A stretch of DNA of 64,000 bases. Origin: Crateriforma conspicua (GTDB lineage Bacteria; Planctomycetota; Planctomycetia; Pirellulales; Pirellulaceae). Shown in pieces: positions 7,482 to 16,914 of the stretch (the stretch's first letter is position 1; each line of letters opens with the position of its first letter). The translations under genes and the position numbers were made by a program. The notes below the pieces were generated by a model. The model searched no databases, was not told the DNA's origin, and saw only the letters and a program-made list of their open reading frames with translations. The DNA lies in assembly GCF_007752935.1 (NCBI RefSeq), contig NZ_CP036319.1, positions 4,816,501 through 4,880,500 of the forward strand, given 5' to 3'.

Positions 7482-9295
7482 CGCAGTCCAAGTTACCTTG
7501 GTGCCAGACCGGACGATTCGTCGCCGTGCCGATCATCCTTTACACGACGCTGCAGATTGCCAATGTCTACATTGCCAGCCCAACGGTTGACGAGCCGGGC
7601 CATTTGGTTGCCGGTCTGTCTCATTGGGAACTTGGGAACTTTGACGTCTATCGGGTGAATCCCCCTCTGCCCCGACTGGTTGGTAGTTTGCCCGTGTGGC
7701 TGATCGGGTACGTGCCGCCGCTGGATGAATTCACTCGTGATCAAAAGAAACGAACTGAATTCGATCTTGGACGTAGTTACATCTGCGATAGCGGCCCCGA
7801 TGCTTACTGGCATTTCGTTTTGGGTCGCATCGCGCTGATTCCGTTCGGATGGATTGGAATCACAACGACATGGTTGTGGGCGACATCTTTGTTTGGACGT
7901 AAAGCTGCAATGGTGTCGGCAATGTTATATGCGACCTCGCCCAATCTGCTAGCACACGGCGGGCTGCTGACTCCAGACGCTACGGCAACCGCAATGGGCT
8001 TGCTTGCCGGATACCGGTTCCATCGATGGCTGTCCGCGCGAGACATGGCCAACCTTTTCTACGCGACCGTTGCCTTGGGGACGGCGCAGCTTTGCAAACA
8101 CACGTTTCTTGTCTTTTATCCCCTGATGGTGGTGCTTATTCTCGCCGACTCCTGCCGCCGCGGTACTCATTGGAGAAGTCTGTTTTCCGGTGTCGCCGCA
8201 TGCCTGGCGTTAATTGTTGGCTCGCTTTTCATTGTCAACTTGGGGTATGGCTTTGAGGACTTCGGTCGTCCTCTGAATCAGTATCAGTTCGTTAGCCGTC
8301 TATTCCGTGGCAATGAAGTCGATTCATCAACGAAGTGGGTGCGAGATGGAAGCCAAGTGCATCCCTTGGACAAAGACCGTCACCGCTTTTCAAATGTGCC
8401 GCTGTTGTCAGACCTACGCGTGCCGCTTCCTGGAAACTACGTTCGAGGCCTGGATCACCAACAGGCTGATTTTGAAAGCGGCATGAACTCTTACAGCCTG
8501 GGGCGATTGCGGGACCACGGTTGGCCCTACTTCTATGGGCTTGCGATGGGGCTCAAGACACCCATCGGCACGCTTCTCTTAATTCCTCTCTCATTGGCAA
8601 TCAGACCTCTGTTTCGAAGACATGCCGATTGGCTGCCACTGGCTTTTGCGGTGGCGATTCACGTTGCAGCCGCGACAAAGGGCGGATTTACCATGCATTA
8701 TCGGTATGTGTTGCCGGCCATACCCTTTGTTTTCGTCTTCGCAGGTCGCGCCGTGACAGTAGGCGGATTCCGAAGCACGATCGCCTGGGCGCGTTTTGGG
8801 GCGGCAGTCACTGGCTCGGTGCTATCTTGGCCGAATCATCTCGCGTATTCCAATGCGTTCACAATCGGCCAGCAGAAAGGTTGGTTTCTTCTGGATAGCA
8901 ACCTGGACTGGGGACAAGACCTTCGACGCTTGCAGTGGTGGAAGGAAACTGAAGCCAACGGCAGTTCAGTCTACGTTGGCTCATTCAACCACTTTGACGT
9001 CGGCGTTCTTTCCGGGGGTAAGCTAAAAAACCTGCTTCCAGATCACTTGGTGCTTCTTGGCAGTGACTCCGACCGTGACCTGGGCTCGAAGCCACGTCCG
9101 AGTGACTACTGCGCAATCAGCGTCAACCAGCTTCGAGAACTCGGGAAGCCCATTTACACCTGCGATGCCAAACCCTGGGTCATCGATCCGCTATGGCTGA
9201 GACGAGTGAGACGCTTAACGCCGGTGGCAGAGGTCGGAGAAACCTACAAGATCTACACCTTTCAACAATTGCATTCGATCTCCCAGAGCCATTGA
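7478..9295 (+). CDS. GT39/ArnT-like membrane glycosyltransferase
   Basis: A 605-residue polytopic protein with roughly ten membrane segments. The first loop carries DEPGHLVAG (Asp38-Glu39) followed by NPPLPRL, the acidic pair and Pro-rich loop typical of GT-C enzymes of the dolichyl-phosphate-mannose protein mannosyltransferase family (GT39/GT83). Such enzymes move a sugar from a lipid phosphate carrier onto a protein or lipid on the outer face of the cytoplasmic membrane. The start is a TTG at 7478 overlapping the previous stop (TTGA); a GTG at 7526 is an alternative but would cut into the first membrane helix. As last gene of the cassette it may glycosylate one of the products encoded upstream; that is inference. 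Donor and acceptor are unknown. Confidence 0.85.
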   Translation: MTQSKLPWCQTGRFVAVPIILYTTLQIANVYIASPTVDEPGHLVAGLSHWELGNFDVYRVNPPLPRLVGSLPVWLIGYVPPLDEFTRDQKKRTEFDLGRSYICDSGPDAYWHFVLGRIALIPFGWIGITTTWLWATSLFGRKAAMVSAMLYATSPNLLAHGGLLTPDATATAMGLLAGYRFHRWLSARDMANLFYATVALGTAQLCKHTFLVFYPLMVVLILADSCRRGTHWRSLFSGVAACLALIVGSLFIVNLGYGFEDFGRPLNQYQFVSRLFRGNEVDSSTKWVRDGSQVHPLDKDRHRFSNVPLLSDLRVPLPGNYVRGLDHQQADFESGMNSYSLGRLRDHGWPYFYGLAMGLKTPIGTLLLIPLSLAIRPLFRRHADWLPLAFAVAIHVAAATKGGFTMHYRYVLPAIPFVFVFAGRAVTVGGFRSTIAWARFGAAVTGSVLSWPNHLAYSNAFTIGQQKGWFLLDSNLDWGQDLRRLQWWKETEANGSSVYVGSFNHFDVGVLSGGKLKNLLPDHLVLLGSDSDRDLGSKPRPSDYCAISVNQLRELGKPIYTCDAKPWVIDPLWLRRVRRLTPVAEVGETYKIYTFQQLHSISQSH

Positions 9296-9497
9296 TTGGG
9301 CATCCATCGAACTGTTTTTTTGGCCGATCACTGGACTGCATCGTTGGGCCGACAGGAAACAACCTGTCAGTGGGGGGATCCCGACATCGTCCCGAAACCT
9401 CCAGCCCGCAAAAGTTCACCCAGTCGGACGATCGTCACGGGAGACGCGGAAACCGTGGCGTCGCGAGGTCCATCCTGACTGGGCGGATGCCAGGTCG

Positions 9498-12134
9498 ATG
9501 GGTACGATTTCCGCCATGACACCAATGATGAAACAGTATCACGAGGCGAAGACAGCCTGTGGCGATGCCCTGCTGCTGTTTCGCATGGGCGACTTCTATG
9601 AATTATTTCTGGAGGACGCCGAAACGGCCGCCCGGGTCTTGGGGCTGACTCTGACCAGCCGGGACAAGGATAGCGCCAATCCCACGGCAATGGCGGGCTT
9701 TCCCCACCACCAGTTGGACCAGTACCTGCACAAATTGATTCGTGCGGGCTATCGCGCTGCGGTGTGCGAACAGGTTGAAGATCCCAAGCAGGCCAAAGGG
9801 CTGGTCCGCCGGGAAATCACCCGCGTCGTCAGCGCCGGCACGCTGACCGACGACGGTTTGCTGGATCCCCGCGAAGCCAATTATTTGGCCTGCGTTTTCC
9901 TGCCACCCGCCAAATCCGACAACGCGGACGATCCGATCGTCGGCTTGGCCTGGGCCGAACTTTCCAGCGGACGTTTCGAAGCCGGCGTGTTCCCACGACA
10001 CCGCTTGGAAGATGAACTGGAACGCATCGGGCCGGCCGAAGTGCTGTATCGCGAAGACGACGGCCGGTTTTCCCCCGACACCACCGCCCCGTGGTCCTGG
10101 ACACGCCGACCGGCATGGACGTTTGCCCAGGACGCCGCCGAAGAAACGCTGTGCAAACAGTTAGGCGTGCACAATCTGGACGGCTTCGGATTCGCCACCG
10201 AAGACGCACCGGCGATCGCCGCCGCCGGCGCGGTGATGACCTACCTGCAAGAAACCCAGCCGTCGGGTCTGGATCACTTTCGGTCTCTGACATCGCACCG
10301 CCAAAGCCGCGTCTTGCAAATTGATGCGGCCAGCCGACGTAGCCTGGAGATCACACGAACCCTGCGGACGGCATCGCGTGAGGGATCGCTGTTGGACGTG
10401 ATCGACTGCACCTGCACGCCGATGGGTTCGCGAATGCTGGGCGACTGGGTGGCCGGTCCGCTGATCGAAATCGATCCGATCAACCACCGTTTGGATGCGG
10501 TCGAAGAATTCGTCAACAACGAAAATCTGCGAGACGATATCCGCGCGACTTTGAAGCAAACGTTCGACCTGACACGACTGCTTGCCCGATTGGCGACGGG
10601 TCGAACCGGGCCTCGTGATTTGCAGCAAGTCGCTCGGACGCTGGCCGGGCTGCCGACGCTAAAAGCTCGCTTGACCGGCCGTAAACCGGCACAGTTGGTG
10701 CAGATCGAATCATCGCTGCATCTGTGTCCCGAACTGCGTTCGAAGCTGGAACGTGGCTTGGCCGACGAATGCCCGCTGTCGGCCGCCGACGGTAACTTCA
10801 TCCGCGAAGGCTACGACGAAGAACTGGATCAGCTGCGAGATCTGGCCAAAGGCGGCAAAGAATGGATTGCCGCGTATCAACAACGCCAAATGGACGAAAC
10901 CGGCATCACCAATTTGAAGGTCGGTTATAACCGCGTGTTCGGGTATTACCTGGAAGTCAGCAACGCACATCGTGACAGCGTCCCGGACGACTTTATCCGC
11001 AAACAAACGCTGAAGAACGCCGAACGGTACATTACACCGGAGCTGAAAGAGTACGAAGAAAAGGTGTTGGCCGCCGACGAAAAGGCCGCTGCACGCGAAC
11101 AGCACCTCTTCCAAGAACTTCGGACCGCGACCCATCAGCATTTGGCGATCCTGCAAGAAGTCGCCGATGCGATGGCACAGCTGGACGTGCTGGCGGCATT
11201 GGCCGAAATCGCCAGCCATCGCGGATGGGTGCGCCCCCAGTTGACCGACGATTCAGTCCTGCGGATCGAAAACGGACGTCACCCGGTGCTGGACATCACC
11301 ATGCCTCAGGGCGAATTCGTTCCCAACGACTGTGTGCATTCGCCCGAAGCGGGCATGATCCTGTTGATCACCGGCCCCAACATGGCGGGCAAGAGCACGT
11401 ACATTCGCCAAGTCGCACTGATCACGCTGTTGGCACAAACCGGCTGCTTCGTGCCTGCCGACAAGGCGGAAATCGGGCTGACCGACCGGATCTTTGCCCG
11501 CGTCGGTGCCAGCGATGAACTGAATCGCGGGCAAAGTACGTTCATGGTGGAGATGGTCGAAACGGCGCGGATCCTGAACACCGCGACGTCACGCAGTCTG
11601 GTCATTCTGGACGAGATCGGACGCGGAACCAGCACCTATGACGGCCTCTCGCTGGCATGGGCGATCACCGAATACCTGCACGAACAGATCGGTTGCCGGA
11701 CACTGTTCGCAACCCACTATCACGAACTGACGCAACTGGAAGAAATGCTTCCGCGGGTTGCCAATTTGAACGTCGCCGTCAAGGAATGGAACGACGAAGT
11801 CGTGTTTCTGCATCGCATCGTCAGCGGTGGTGCGGACAAAAGTTACGGCATTCACGTTGCACGTTTGGCGGGCGTCCCCAAAGCCGTTGGCGAACGCGCC
11901 AAAGATGTTTTGGCACAGTTGGAAGCGGATCACCGCGACGCGTTTGATCGTCCGACCATCAGCGCCCCGGATGACAACCCAGGCGGCGGACAATTTCAAT
12001 TGACGCTGTTCGGTTTCGCGGATCATCCGCTGCTGGAAGATCTGCAGAAACTGGACGTCAATGCGATGACGCCGATGGACGCGTTGCAATTTTTGCAGGA
12101 AGCAAAAGAAAAGCTAAAATCAGCCCGCGTCTGA
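9498..12134 (+). CDS. mutS: DNA mismatch repair protein MutS
   Basis: The protein has 878 residues, close to the usual 850-870. The mismatch-reading Phe-x-Glu is present (FYE at 33-35 in MGDFYELF). The Walker A is GPNMAGKST at about residue 626, followed by DEIGRGTSTYDG (Walker B region) and FATHYHEL. MutS recognises mispaired bases and small loops and recruits MutL. The ATG at 9498 is chosen because the E. coli protein also has a few residues before TPMMQQY; an ATG at 9516 is possible. The gene stands alone between the cassette and the convergent TatD gene. MutS normally suppresses length change in homopolymers, so it bears on the poly-C tract 6 kb upstream. Confidence 0.97.
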   Translation: MGTISAMTPMMKQYHEAKTACGDALLLFRMGDFYELFLEDAETAARVLGLTLTSRDKDSANPTAMAGFPHHQLDQYLHKLIRAGYRAAVCEQVEDPKQAKGLVRREITRVVSAGTLTDDGLLDPREANYLACVFLPPAKSDNADDPIVGLAWAELSSGRFEAGVFPRHRLEDELERIGPAEVLYREDDGRFSPDTTAPWSWTRRPAWTFAQDAAEETLCKQLGVHNLDGFGFATEDAPAIAAAGAVMTYLQETQPSGLDHFRSLTSHRQSRVLQIDAASRRSLEITRTLRTASREGSLLDVIDCTCTPMGSRMLGDWVAGPLIEIDPINHRLDAVEEFVNNENLRDDIRATLKQTFDLTRLLARLATGRTGPRDLQQVARTLAGLPTLKARLTGRKPAQLVQIESSLHLCPELRSKLERGLADECPLSAADGNFIREGYDEELDQLRDLAKGGKEWIAAYQQRQMDETGITNLKVGYNRVFGYYLEVSNAHRDSVPDDFIRKQTLKNAERYITPELKEYEEKVLAADEKAAAREQHLFQELRTATHQHLAILQEVADAMAQLDVLAALAEIASHRGWVRPQLTDDSVLRIENGRHPVLDITMPQGEFVPNDCVHSPEAGMILLITGPNMAGKSTYIRQVALITLLAQTGCFVPADKAEIGLTDRIFARVGASDELNRGQSTFMVEMVETARILNTATSRSLVILDEIGRGTSTYDGLSLAWAITEYLHEQIGCRTLFATHYHELTQLEEMLPRVANLNVAVKEWNDEVVFLHRIVSGGADKSYGIHVARLAGVPKAVGERAKDVLAQLEADHRDAFDRPTISAPDDNPGGGQFQLTLFGFADHPLLEDLQKLDVNAMTPMDALQFLQEAKEKLKSARV

Positions 12135-12156
12135 ATCGAAGATCACCGGCGGCCGA

Positions 12157-12936
12157 TTAACGAAGCTGAAAGAATCGCTTCGCGTTCGCGGTGGTCGCAT
12201 CTGCCAAGTGCTCCGGTGCAACACCGCGCACTTCAGCCAAACACCGCAGCGTGTGTTCAACGCGGGACGGCTCGTTGGGGCGTTTCCCCCGCAGCGGTTC
12301 AGGACTGAGGTAGGGCGAATCGGTTTCGACCAACAGTTGGTCTTCCGGGACCATCGCGGCGACTTCGCGCAGGTCGTGGCTTTTCTTGAACGTGACCATG
12401 CCCGCGAAGCTGATCATCATCCCCAGATCCAGACACTGCCGTGCTTGGTCGATGGTTCCGGTAAACGAGTGCATGACGCCGGCAGGTAATTTGGAACGGC
12501 TTTGCATCTGCTGCAAAATCAGTTCACAGCTTTCACGCATGTGAATCACCATCGGCAGACCCGTCTGCAAACACAAATCCATGTGCCGATCAAAGTAGAC
12601 CTTCTGGTCCTCGATGGGCGTGTCGTCCCAATAGCAATCCAGGCCGGTTTCGCCGATCGCCCGCACCCCGGGGCTGCCTGCCAGGTCGGCTACAAATTCC
12701 CAGTCGCCTTCGGCCGCCGAGGCCACCGAGTTCGGCTGGATCCCGACCACCGCATACAAGTAATCAGGATACGTCGCAGCCAATTCAACCGCGCGCACGC
12801 TGGTCGGACGATCAATGCCGATCACCGCAATGCCGACCAGCCCGGCTTGTTTCGCACGATCGACCACCTGGTCGACGTGTTCGGCGAAATCGTCGATGTT
12901 CAGGTGCGCGTGGGTGTCAAACAGGGTCAACGTCAT
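12157..12936 (-). CDS. TatD-family metal-dependent hydrolase
   Basis: The protein has 259 residues, the normal family length. The metal-binding motifs appear in order: DTHAHLN at the start, IGETGLDCY, VIHMRES, HSFTG and VETDSPYL. TatD proteins are TIM-barrel nucleases/hydrolases acting on DNA 3' ends and related substrates. The ATG at 12936 gives the standard N-terminus; the frame is open further upstream but overlaps the preceding cdsA gene and has no family match. It lies 53 bases downstream of cdsA on the same strand, so they are probably co-transcribed. Confidence 0.93.
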   Translation of the reverse strand: MTLTLFDTHAHLNIDDFAEHVDQVVDRAKQAGLVGIAVIGIDRPTSVRAVELAATYPDYLYAVVGIQPNSVASAAEGDWEFVADLAGSPGVRAIGETGLDCYWDDTPIEDQKVYFDRHMDLCLQTGLPMVIHMRESCELILQQMQSRSKLPAGVMHSFTGTIDQARQCLDLGMMISFAGMVTFKKSHDLREVAAMVPEDQLLVETDSPYLSPEPLRGKRPNEPSRVEHTLRCLAEVRGVAPEHLADATTANAKRFFQLR

Positions 12937-12989
12937 GATCGTTTCGCGGAAACGGGATTCGGTTCGAGGGGTTTTCGGCTTGGTCGTGA

Positions 12990-14033
12990 TCAAGCGGTGA
13001 AGAAGAAACGCGTGACGTGAAAGAAGATCGGCGCGGCAAAGCAGATGTTGTCGATCTGGTCCAACACCCCGGCGTGGCCTTGGACCAGCGTTCCAGTATC
13101 CTTGACCCCGCGGTCGCGTTTGATCGCACTCATCGTCAACGTTCCGGCGCTGGCCATGATCGTGACGACGCCGCCCATCACGCCGGCTTCCCATGGATAA
13201 AACGGTGTGGCCCACGACAGGGCGGCGGCAATGATGCCCGTGCTGACGATCGACCCCAAGACGCCTTCCCAGGTTCGTGACGCGTTGATCTTTTCGGCGA
13301 TCACCGTTCGTCCGGCAAACACGCTCCAGGCACGCTCCATCACCAACGACAGTTGGGCGATCAGGACGAAGAAGATCATCACGCTCAGGTTGTTGCCTTC
13401 CCAAGGGATTTTTTCGGCACCGCTGCGGATCGGCGTCCGCACCAATTCCAGGTCCAACAACGCCGGTGCGTGGCTTAGCGAGTAAACACAAATCAGCAGC
13501 CCTGATTGAATCTTGGCACTGCGTTCCAGGAATCGCTTGTAATCACCCGCGATCGCGGCCCGAGCGGGAATGAACAGGCTGGCGTAAACGGGAATGACGA
13601 TGCTGTAGTAGTCGTAATATCCGCTGCCCAACCCGATCAGGATGTATTGCAGTGGGGTGAAGATGAAAAAGATCCAAAACAACGTCCGGTGATCCCCCCG
13701 ACGTGTCGGCGTCATCGTGATGAATTCTCGCAATGCCCAAAACGACACCAAGAAGAACAACACGACGACCCCGATGCGGTGAAGCAACAGCCCGATCGCA
13801 AAGATCGCCAACATCATCCACCACACACGGATCTTGTAGTTGAACCGCGTGATCAAGGTGTTTTCGACACCCAGTTTTTCACGTCGCGACAAAAACCATC
13901 CCACGACACTGGCAATCCCCAGCGTTGCCAGGACCAAAGCCAACAGCAAATACGTCGGCGTCAGGGACGCCGATTGGGCAGCCTGTTGCACCGGAGTCGC
14001 CGGCATCGAAACCGTGGCGGCAAAATTCGTCAT
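12990..14033 (-). CDS. cdsA: Phosphatidate cytidylyltransferase (CDP-diglyceride synthase)
   Basis: A 347-residue polytopic membrane protein with about eight hydrophobic segments. Near the C-terminus it has the CdsA signature in the form SAIKRDRGVKDTGTLVQGH then AGVLDQIDN; the usual HGG-x-x-DR-x-D is varied to HAG-VL-DQ-ID. It makes CDP-diacylglycerol from phosphatidic acid and CTP in the cytoplasmic membrane, the entry point to phosphatidylglycerol and related lipids. ASRTWEG upstream of the signature is also typical of the family. The gene precedes tatD and is 122 bases from leuB, all leftward. The change of the signature Arg to Gln may be a lineage feature. Confidence 0.85.
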   Translation of the reverse strand: MTNFAATVSMPATPVQQAAQSASLTPTYLLLALVLATLGIASVVGWFLSRREKLGVENTLITRFNYKIRVWWMMLAIFAIGLLLHRIGVVVLFFLVSFWALREFITMTPTRRGDHRTLFWIFFIFTPLQYILIGLGSGYYDYYSIVIPVYASLFIPARAAIAGDYKRFLERSAKIQSGLLICVYSLSHAPALLDLELVRTPIRSGAEKIPWEGNNLSVMIFFVLIAQLSLVMERAWSVFAGRTVIAEKINASRTWEGVLGSIVSTGIIAAALSWATPFYPWEAGVMGGVVTIMASAGTLTMSAIKRDRGVKDTGTLVQGHAGVLDQIDNICFAAPIFFHVTRFFFTA

Positions 14034-14155
14034 GATCCACCTGTGCCCTGCGGTCCAATGACGTCTGGGCCGAATTCAAAATCGCAAACTGAATCAGATC
14101 GCGGCGCCCCCGCTGGTCACGCCGCAGTGTGCGAACCTATGGTCGATCGACCGCG

Positions 14156-15226
14156 TTAGGCCAACTTGGCCGTGACCGCTTGGCCCATGACCTCGGTGCT
14201 GACCGAATCACCGCCGCGGGCGATGTCAGCGGTCCGCAATCCGTCGGCCAAAACTTCCTGCACGGCGGATTCGACCGCAGCGGCTTCTTCATTCAAGTCC
14301 AACGAATGACGCAGCAACATGGCGGACGCCAGAATCGTCGCCAGCGGATTGGCGATGCCTTTGCCGGCGATGTCCGGTGCGCTGCCGTGGATCGGTTCGT
14401 ACAATCCGGGACCACCATCGCCAAGCGAAGCACTGGGCAACATGCCCAGCGAACCCGGCAACATCGATGCTTCGTCGGTCAAAATGTCACCGAACATGTT
14501 CCCGGTCACCACGACATCAAAATCGGCCGGACGATTGATCAAGTGCATCGCCATCGCGTCGACCAAGACCACGTCGTATTGCACATCGGGGAATTCGTCA
14601 GCCATCACGCGTGCGGCGGTACGACGCCAAAGCCGACTGGGTTCCAACACGTTGGCCTTGTCGACACTGGTCAGTCGGTTGTCGCGACCTTGGGCCGCTT
14701 TGGCAGCCAGGCGAACAATACGCTCTACTTCCGGCACGCTGTACACCATCGACTGATAGGCCGATTCATGTCCGTCGACTTCGCCTGTGCCCGACTGGCC
14801 GAAATAGATCCCGCCGGTCAATTCGCGGAAGAACAGGATGTCGGTTCCCTTGATGATGTCGGGCCGCAGCGGTGAAGCGTCGGCCAATTCATCGAACATC
14901 TTGATCGGACGCAGGTTGGCGAACAGCCCCAGTTCCTTGCGGATCCGCAACAGCCCGGCTTCGGGGCGGGTCTTCGCGTTGGGGTCGTCCCATTTGGGTC
15001 CACCAACGGCGCCCAGCAGAATCGCATCGCTCTGACGGCAAGCGTCGACGGTTTCTTGGGGCAAAGGATCGCCGGTTTCATCGATGGCGATCCCACCGAT
15101 CAGACAACTGGTGTACTGGAATTCATGGCCAAACCGCTTGGCGACCACTTCCAGAACGCTCTTGGCCGATTCCACGATTTCCGGCCCGATGCCATCGCCG
15201 GGCAACAAGACAAGGTTGGCTTTCAA
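14156..15226 (-). CDS. leuB: 3-isopropylmalate dehydrogenase
   Basis: The 356-residue protein starts [10 protein letters not shown] and has GGIYFG, the dinucleotide-site region [19 protein letters not shown], and the metal/substrate site [19 protein letters not shown]. It oxidises and decarboxylates 3-isopropylmalate to 2-oxoisocaproate in leucine synthesis with NAD+. Length and motifs fit LeuB rather than isocitrate or tartrate dehydrogenase. No other leucine gene is nearby. Upstream lies a 392-base gap shared with a divergent glycosyltransferase. Confidence 0.96.
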   Translation of the reverse strand: MKANLVLLPGDGIGPEIVESAKSVLEVVAKRFGHEFQYTSCLIGGIAIDETGDPLPQETVDACRQSDAILLGAVGGPKWDDPNAKTRPEAGLLRIRKELGLFANLRPIKMFDELADASPLRPDIIKGTDILFFRELTGGIYFGQSGTGEVDGHESAYQSMVYSVPEVERIVRLAAKAAQGRDNRLTSVDKANVLEPSRLWRRTAARVMADEFPDVQYDVVLVDAMAMHLINRPADFDVVVTGNMFGDILTDEASMLPGSLGMLPSASLGDGGPGLYEPIHGSAPDIAGKGIANPLATILASAMLLRHSLDLNEEAAAVESAVQEVLADGLRTADIARGGDSVSTEVMGQAVTAKLA

Positions 15227-15618
15227 GGGGATGCTTCGTCACAAACAGGGGGATCGAACGGGGAAAATTGGCTGACGGCGCTCCAACAGAACACCGATCG
15301 GTATCGCCGGGGACGTGTCAGCTTAAACCAAGCCGGCCGGATGACGTAGACGGGCCAAATCCGGTTGCACCGCCGGCCTGAAGCGGTCGGCCGAATTCAT
15401 CAGCGACCACGGCTTCGGATCGACCGGCAAAACCCGCAAAGTCGAACAAGACGATCCCCGGTCAACGGCCCGGCAGTGACGGTGTCAGGTCACGGCACCA
15501 AGTGGCAAGCAAAGATTGGACAGTCACCTCGTCAGACAAATCTAGCCACGACACGCACCCGCCCGCGGTCCGATCTGATCTGTCGTCTGTACACCCGCGT
15601 TTTCGCAGGACACGCCCG
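15227..15618. other. Divergent intergenic region, no feature seen
   Basis: 392 bases between leuB and the glycosyltransferase. It should hold both promoters, but I find no clear -35/-10 pair, RNA or gene. AGGA at 15607-15610 fits as ribosome-binding site for the ATG at 15619. Confidence 0.5.
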
Positions 15619-16830
15619 ATGCTTACGCCCATGGTTCCCACGTCAATCGAAGCAACCGTCGGCCCGGTCGCGGTCATGGCGACACCCAAAGCCAAAGCGC
15701 CGGTGGCGATGCGGACCACCAAGGTCTTGCACTTGGTCAACGGCGAACACTTTGCCGGTGCCGAACGCGTGCAATCGCATCTGGGACGATGCCTTCCGTC
15801 GCACGGATTCTTTGCCGATTTCGCATGCGTCAAACCGGGGCGGTTTTCAGAAATGCTGCACGAAAAACGCGGCGCATGGGGCAGCGCTTTCGACGTTCCG
15901 ATGTCGGGTCGATTCGACATGGCCGTGACGGGGCGAATCGCGACACTGGTGAAAGACCACGGATTCGAATTGCTGCATGCCCACACGCCACGGACCGCTT
16001 TGTTGGCGGCGATCGTGTCGCGTTTGACGTCGCGTCCTTGGGTGTATCACGTGCACAGCCCTGCATCGCGTGATTCCGATCGACCTTGGCTGAATCGGAT
16101 CAACGCGTGGACCGAAAAGGCGGCTTTGCGTGGTGCCGATCACCTGATCACCGTGTCCGAAAGCCTTCGAGACCATTGCCGGGCCGGTGGCATCGCCGAT
16201 GATCGCATCAGCGTGGTCCACAACGGCGTGCCCGGTATCCGACCGCGTCGCGAACGTTTTCCAAGTGTCGGACAACGATGGACGATCGGCATGATCGCGT
16301 TGATGCGTCCGCGAAAGGGCGTGGAGGTCGCTTTGGACGCGCTGGCCCTGTTGCGACAATCCGGCCACGATGTCGTGCTCCGGTGCATCGGTCCGTTTGA
16401 GACCCCCGAATACGAACGCCAAGTCAAACAGCAAGCCGATCGATTGAATCTGGGCGACAGCGTCCAGTGGGTGGGATTCACCGATGACGTCCCGGCGGCA
16501 CTGTCGCAATTGGACGCCATGCTGTTGCCAAGCCTGTTCGGCGAAGGGCTGCCCATGGTCGTCCTGGAAGCAATGGCCGCAGCGGTTCCGGTGATCGCGA
16601 CGCACGTCGAAGGCACTCCCGAAGCGATCACCGATGGCGTCGAAGGCTTGCTGGCCGAAGCCGGAAATGCCGAAAGCCTATCAAACAAAATCACCGAACT
16701 GGTCACCGGTCGCCATGACTGGACCGCTATGTCGGAAGCCGCCTATCAACGTCACGCTCGGCAGTTTTCGGATCTGGCCATGAGCAACGGGGTCGCCGAC
16801 GTCTATCGACGTGTGCTGGACATCGATTGA
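15619..16830 (+). CDS. GT4-family glycosyltransferase
   Basis: A 403-residue protein with the two Rossmann halves of GT-B enzymes. The N-terminal half starts near MRTTKVLHLVNGEHFAGAER and contains LLHAHTPRTALLA and VYHVHSP. The C-terminal donor domain contains ISVVHNGVP, GMIALMRPRKG and the GT4 nucleotide-sugar motif PSLFGEGLPMVVLEAMAAA, with the two acidic residues of E-x7-E. It is probably a cytoplasmic enzyme adding a sugar to a cell-surface glycan or lipid. The ATG at 15619 has an AGGA eight bases before it; starts at 15676 or 15706 are also plausible and would remove a poorly conserved leader. Confidence 0.88.
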   Translation: MLTPMVPTSIEATVGPVAVMATPKAKAPVAMRTTKVLHLVNGEHFAGAERVQSHLGRCLPSHGFFADFACVKPGRFSEMLHEKRGAWGSAFDVPMSGRFDMAVTGRIATLVKDHGFELLHAHTPRTALLAAIVSRLTSRPWVYHVHSPASRDSDRPWLNRINAWTEKAALRGADHLITVSESLRDHCRAGGIADDRISVVHNGVPGIRPRRERFPSVGQRWTIGMIALMRPRKGVEVALDALALLRQSGHDVVLRCIGPFETPEYERQVKQQADRLNLGDSVQWVGFTDDVPAALSQLDAMLLPSLFGEGLPMVVLEAMAAAVPVIATHVEGTPEAITDGVEGLLAEAGNAESLSNKITELVTGRHDWTAMSEAAYQRHARQFSDLAMSNGVADVYRRVLDID

Positions 16831-16914
16831 ATCCATCAATCGATCGCCCCATCGAATCGCGGAACTCACGCTTACCGTCGCCACCGAGAGCCAGCCAAAT
16901 TCGGCCGGATTCAT

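Noticed and set aside
9351-9368. Short inverted repeat GACAGG / CCTGTC upstream of mutS, considered as an SOS (LexA) box
   Set aside because: The half-sites are in the reverse order (ACAG-N8-CTGT, not CTGT-N8-ACAG), so it does not fit the gamma-type LexA box, and there is no T-run for a terminator.
12937-13491. Long N-terminal extension of the TatD reading frame
   Set aside because: It overlaps the end of cdsA in another frame and has no family similarity; the standard TatD start at 12936 gives the normal length.
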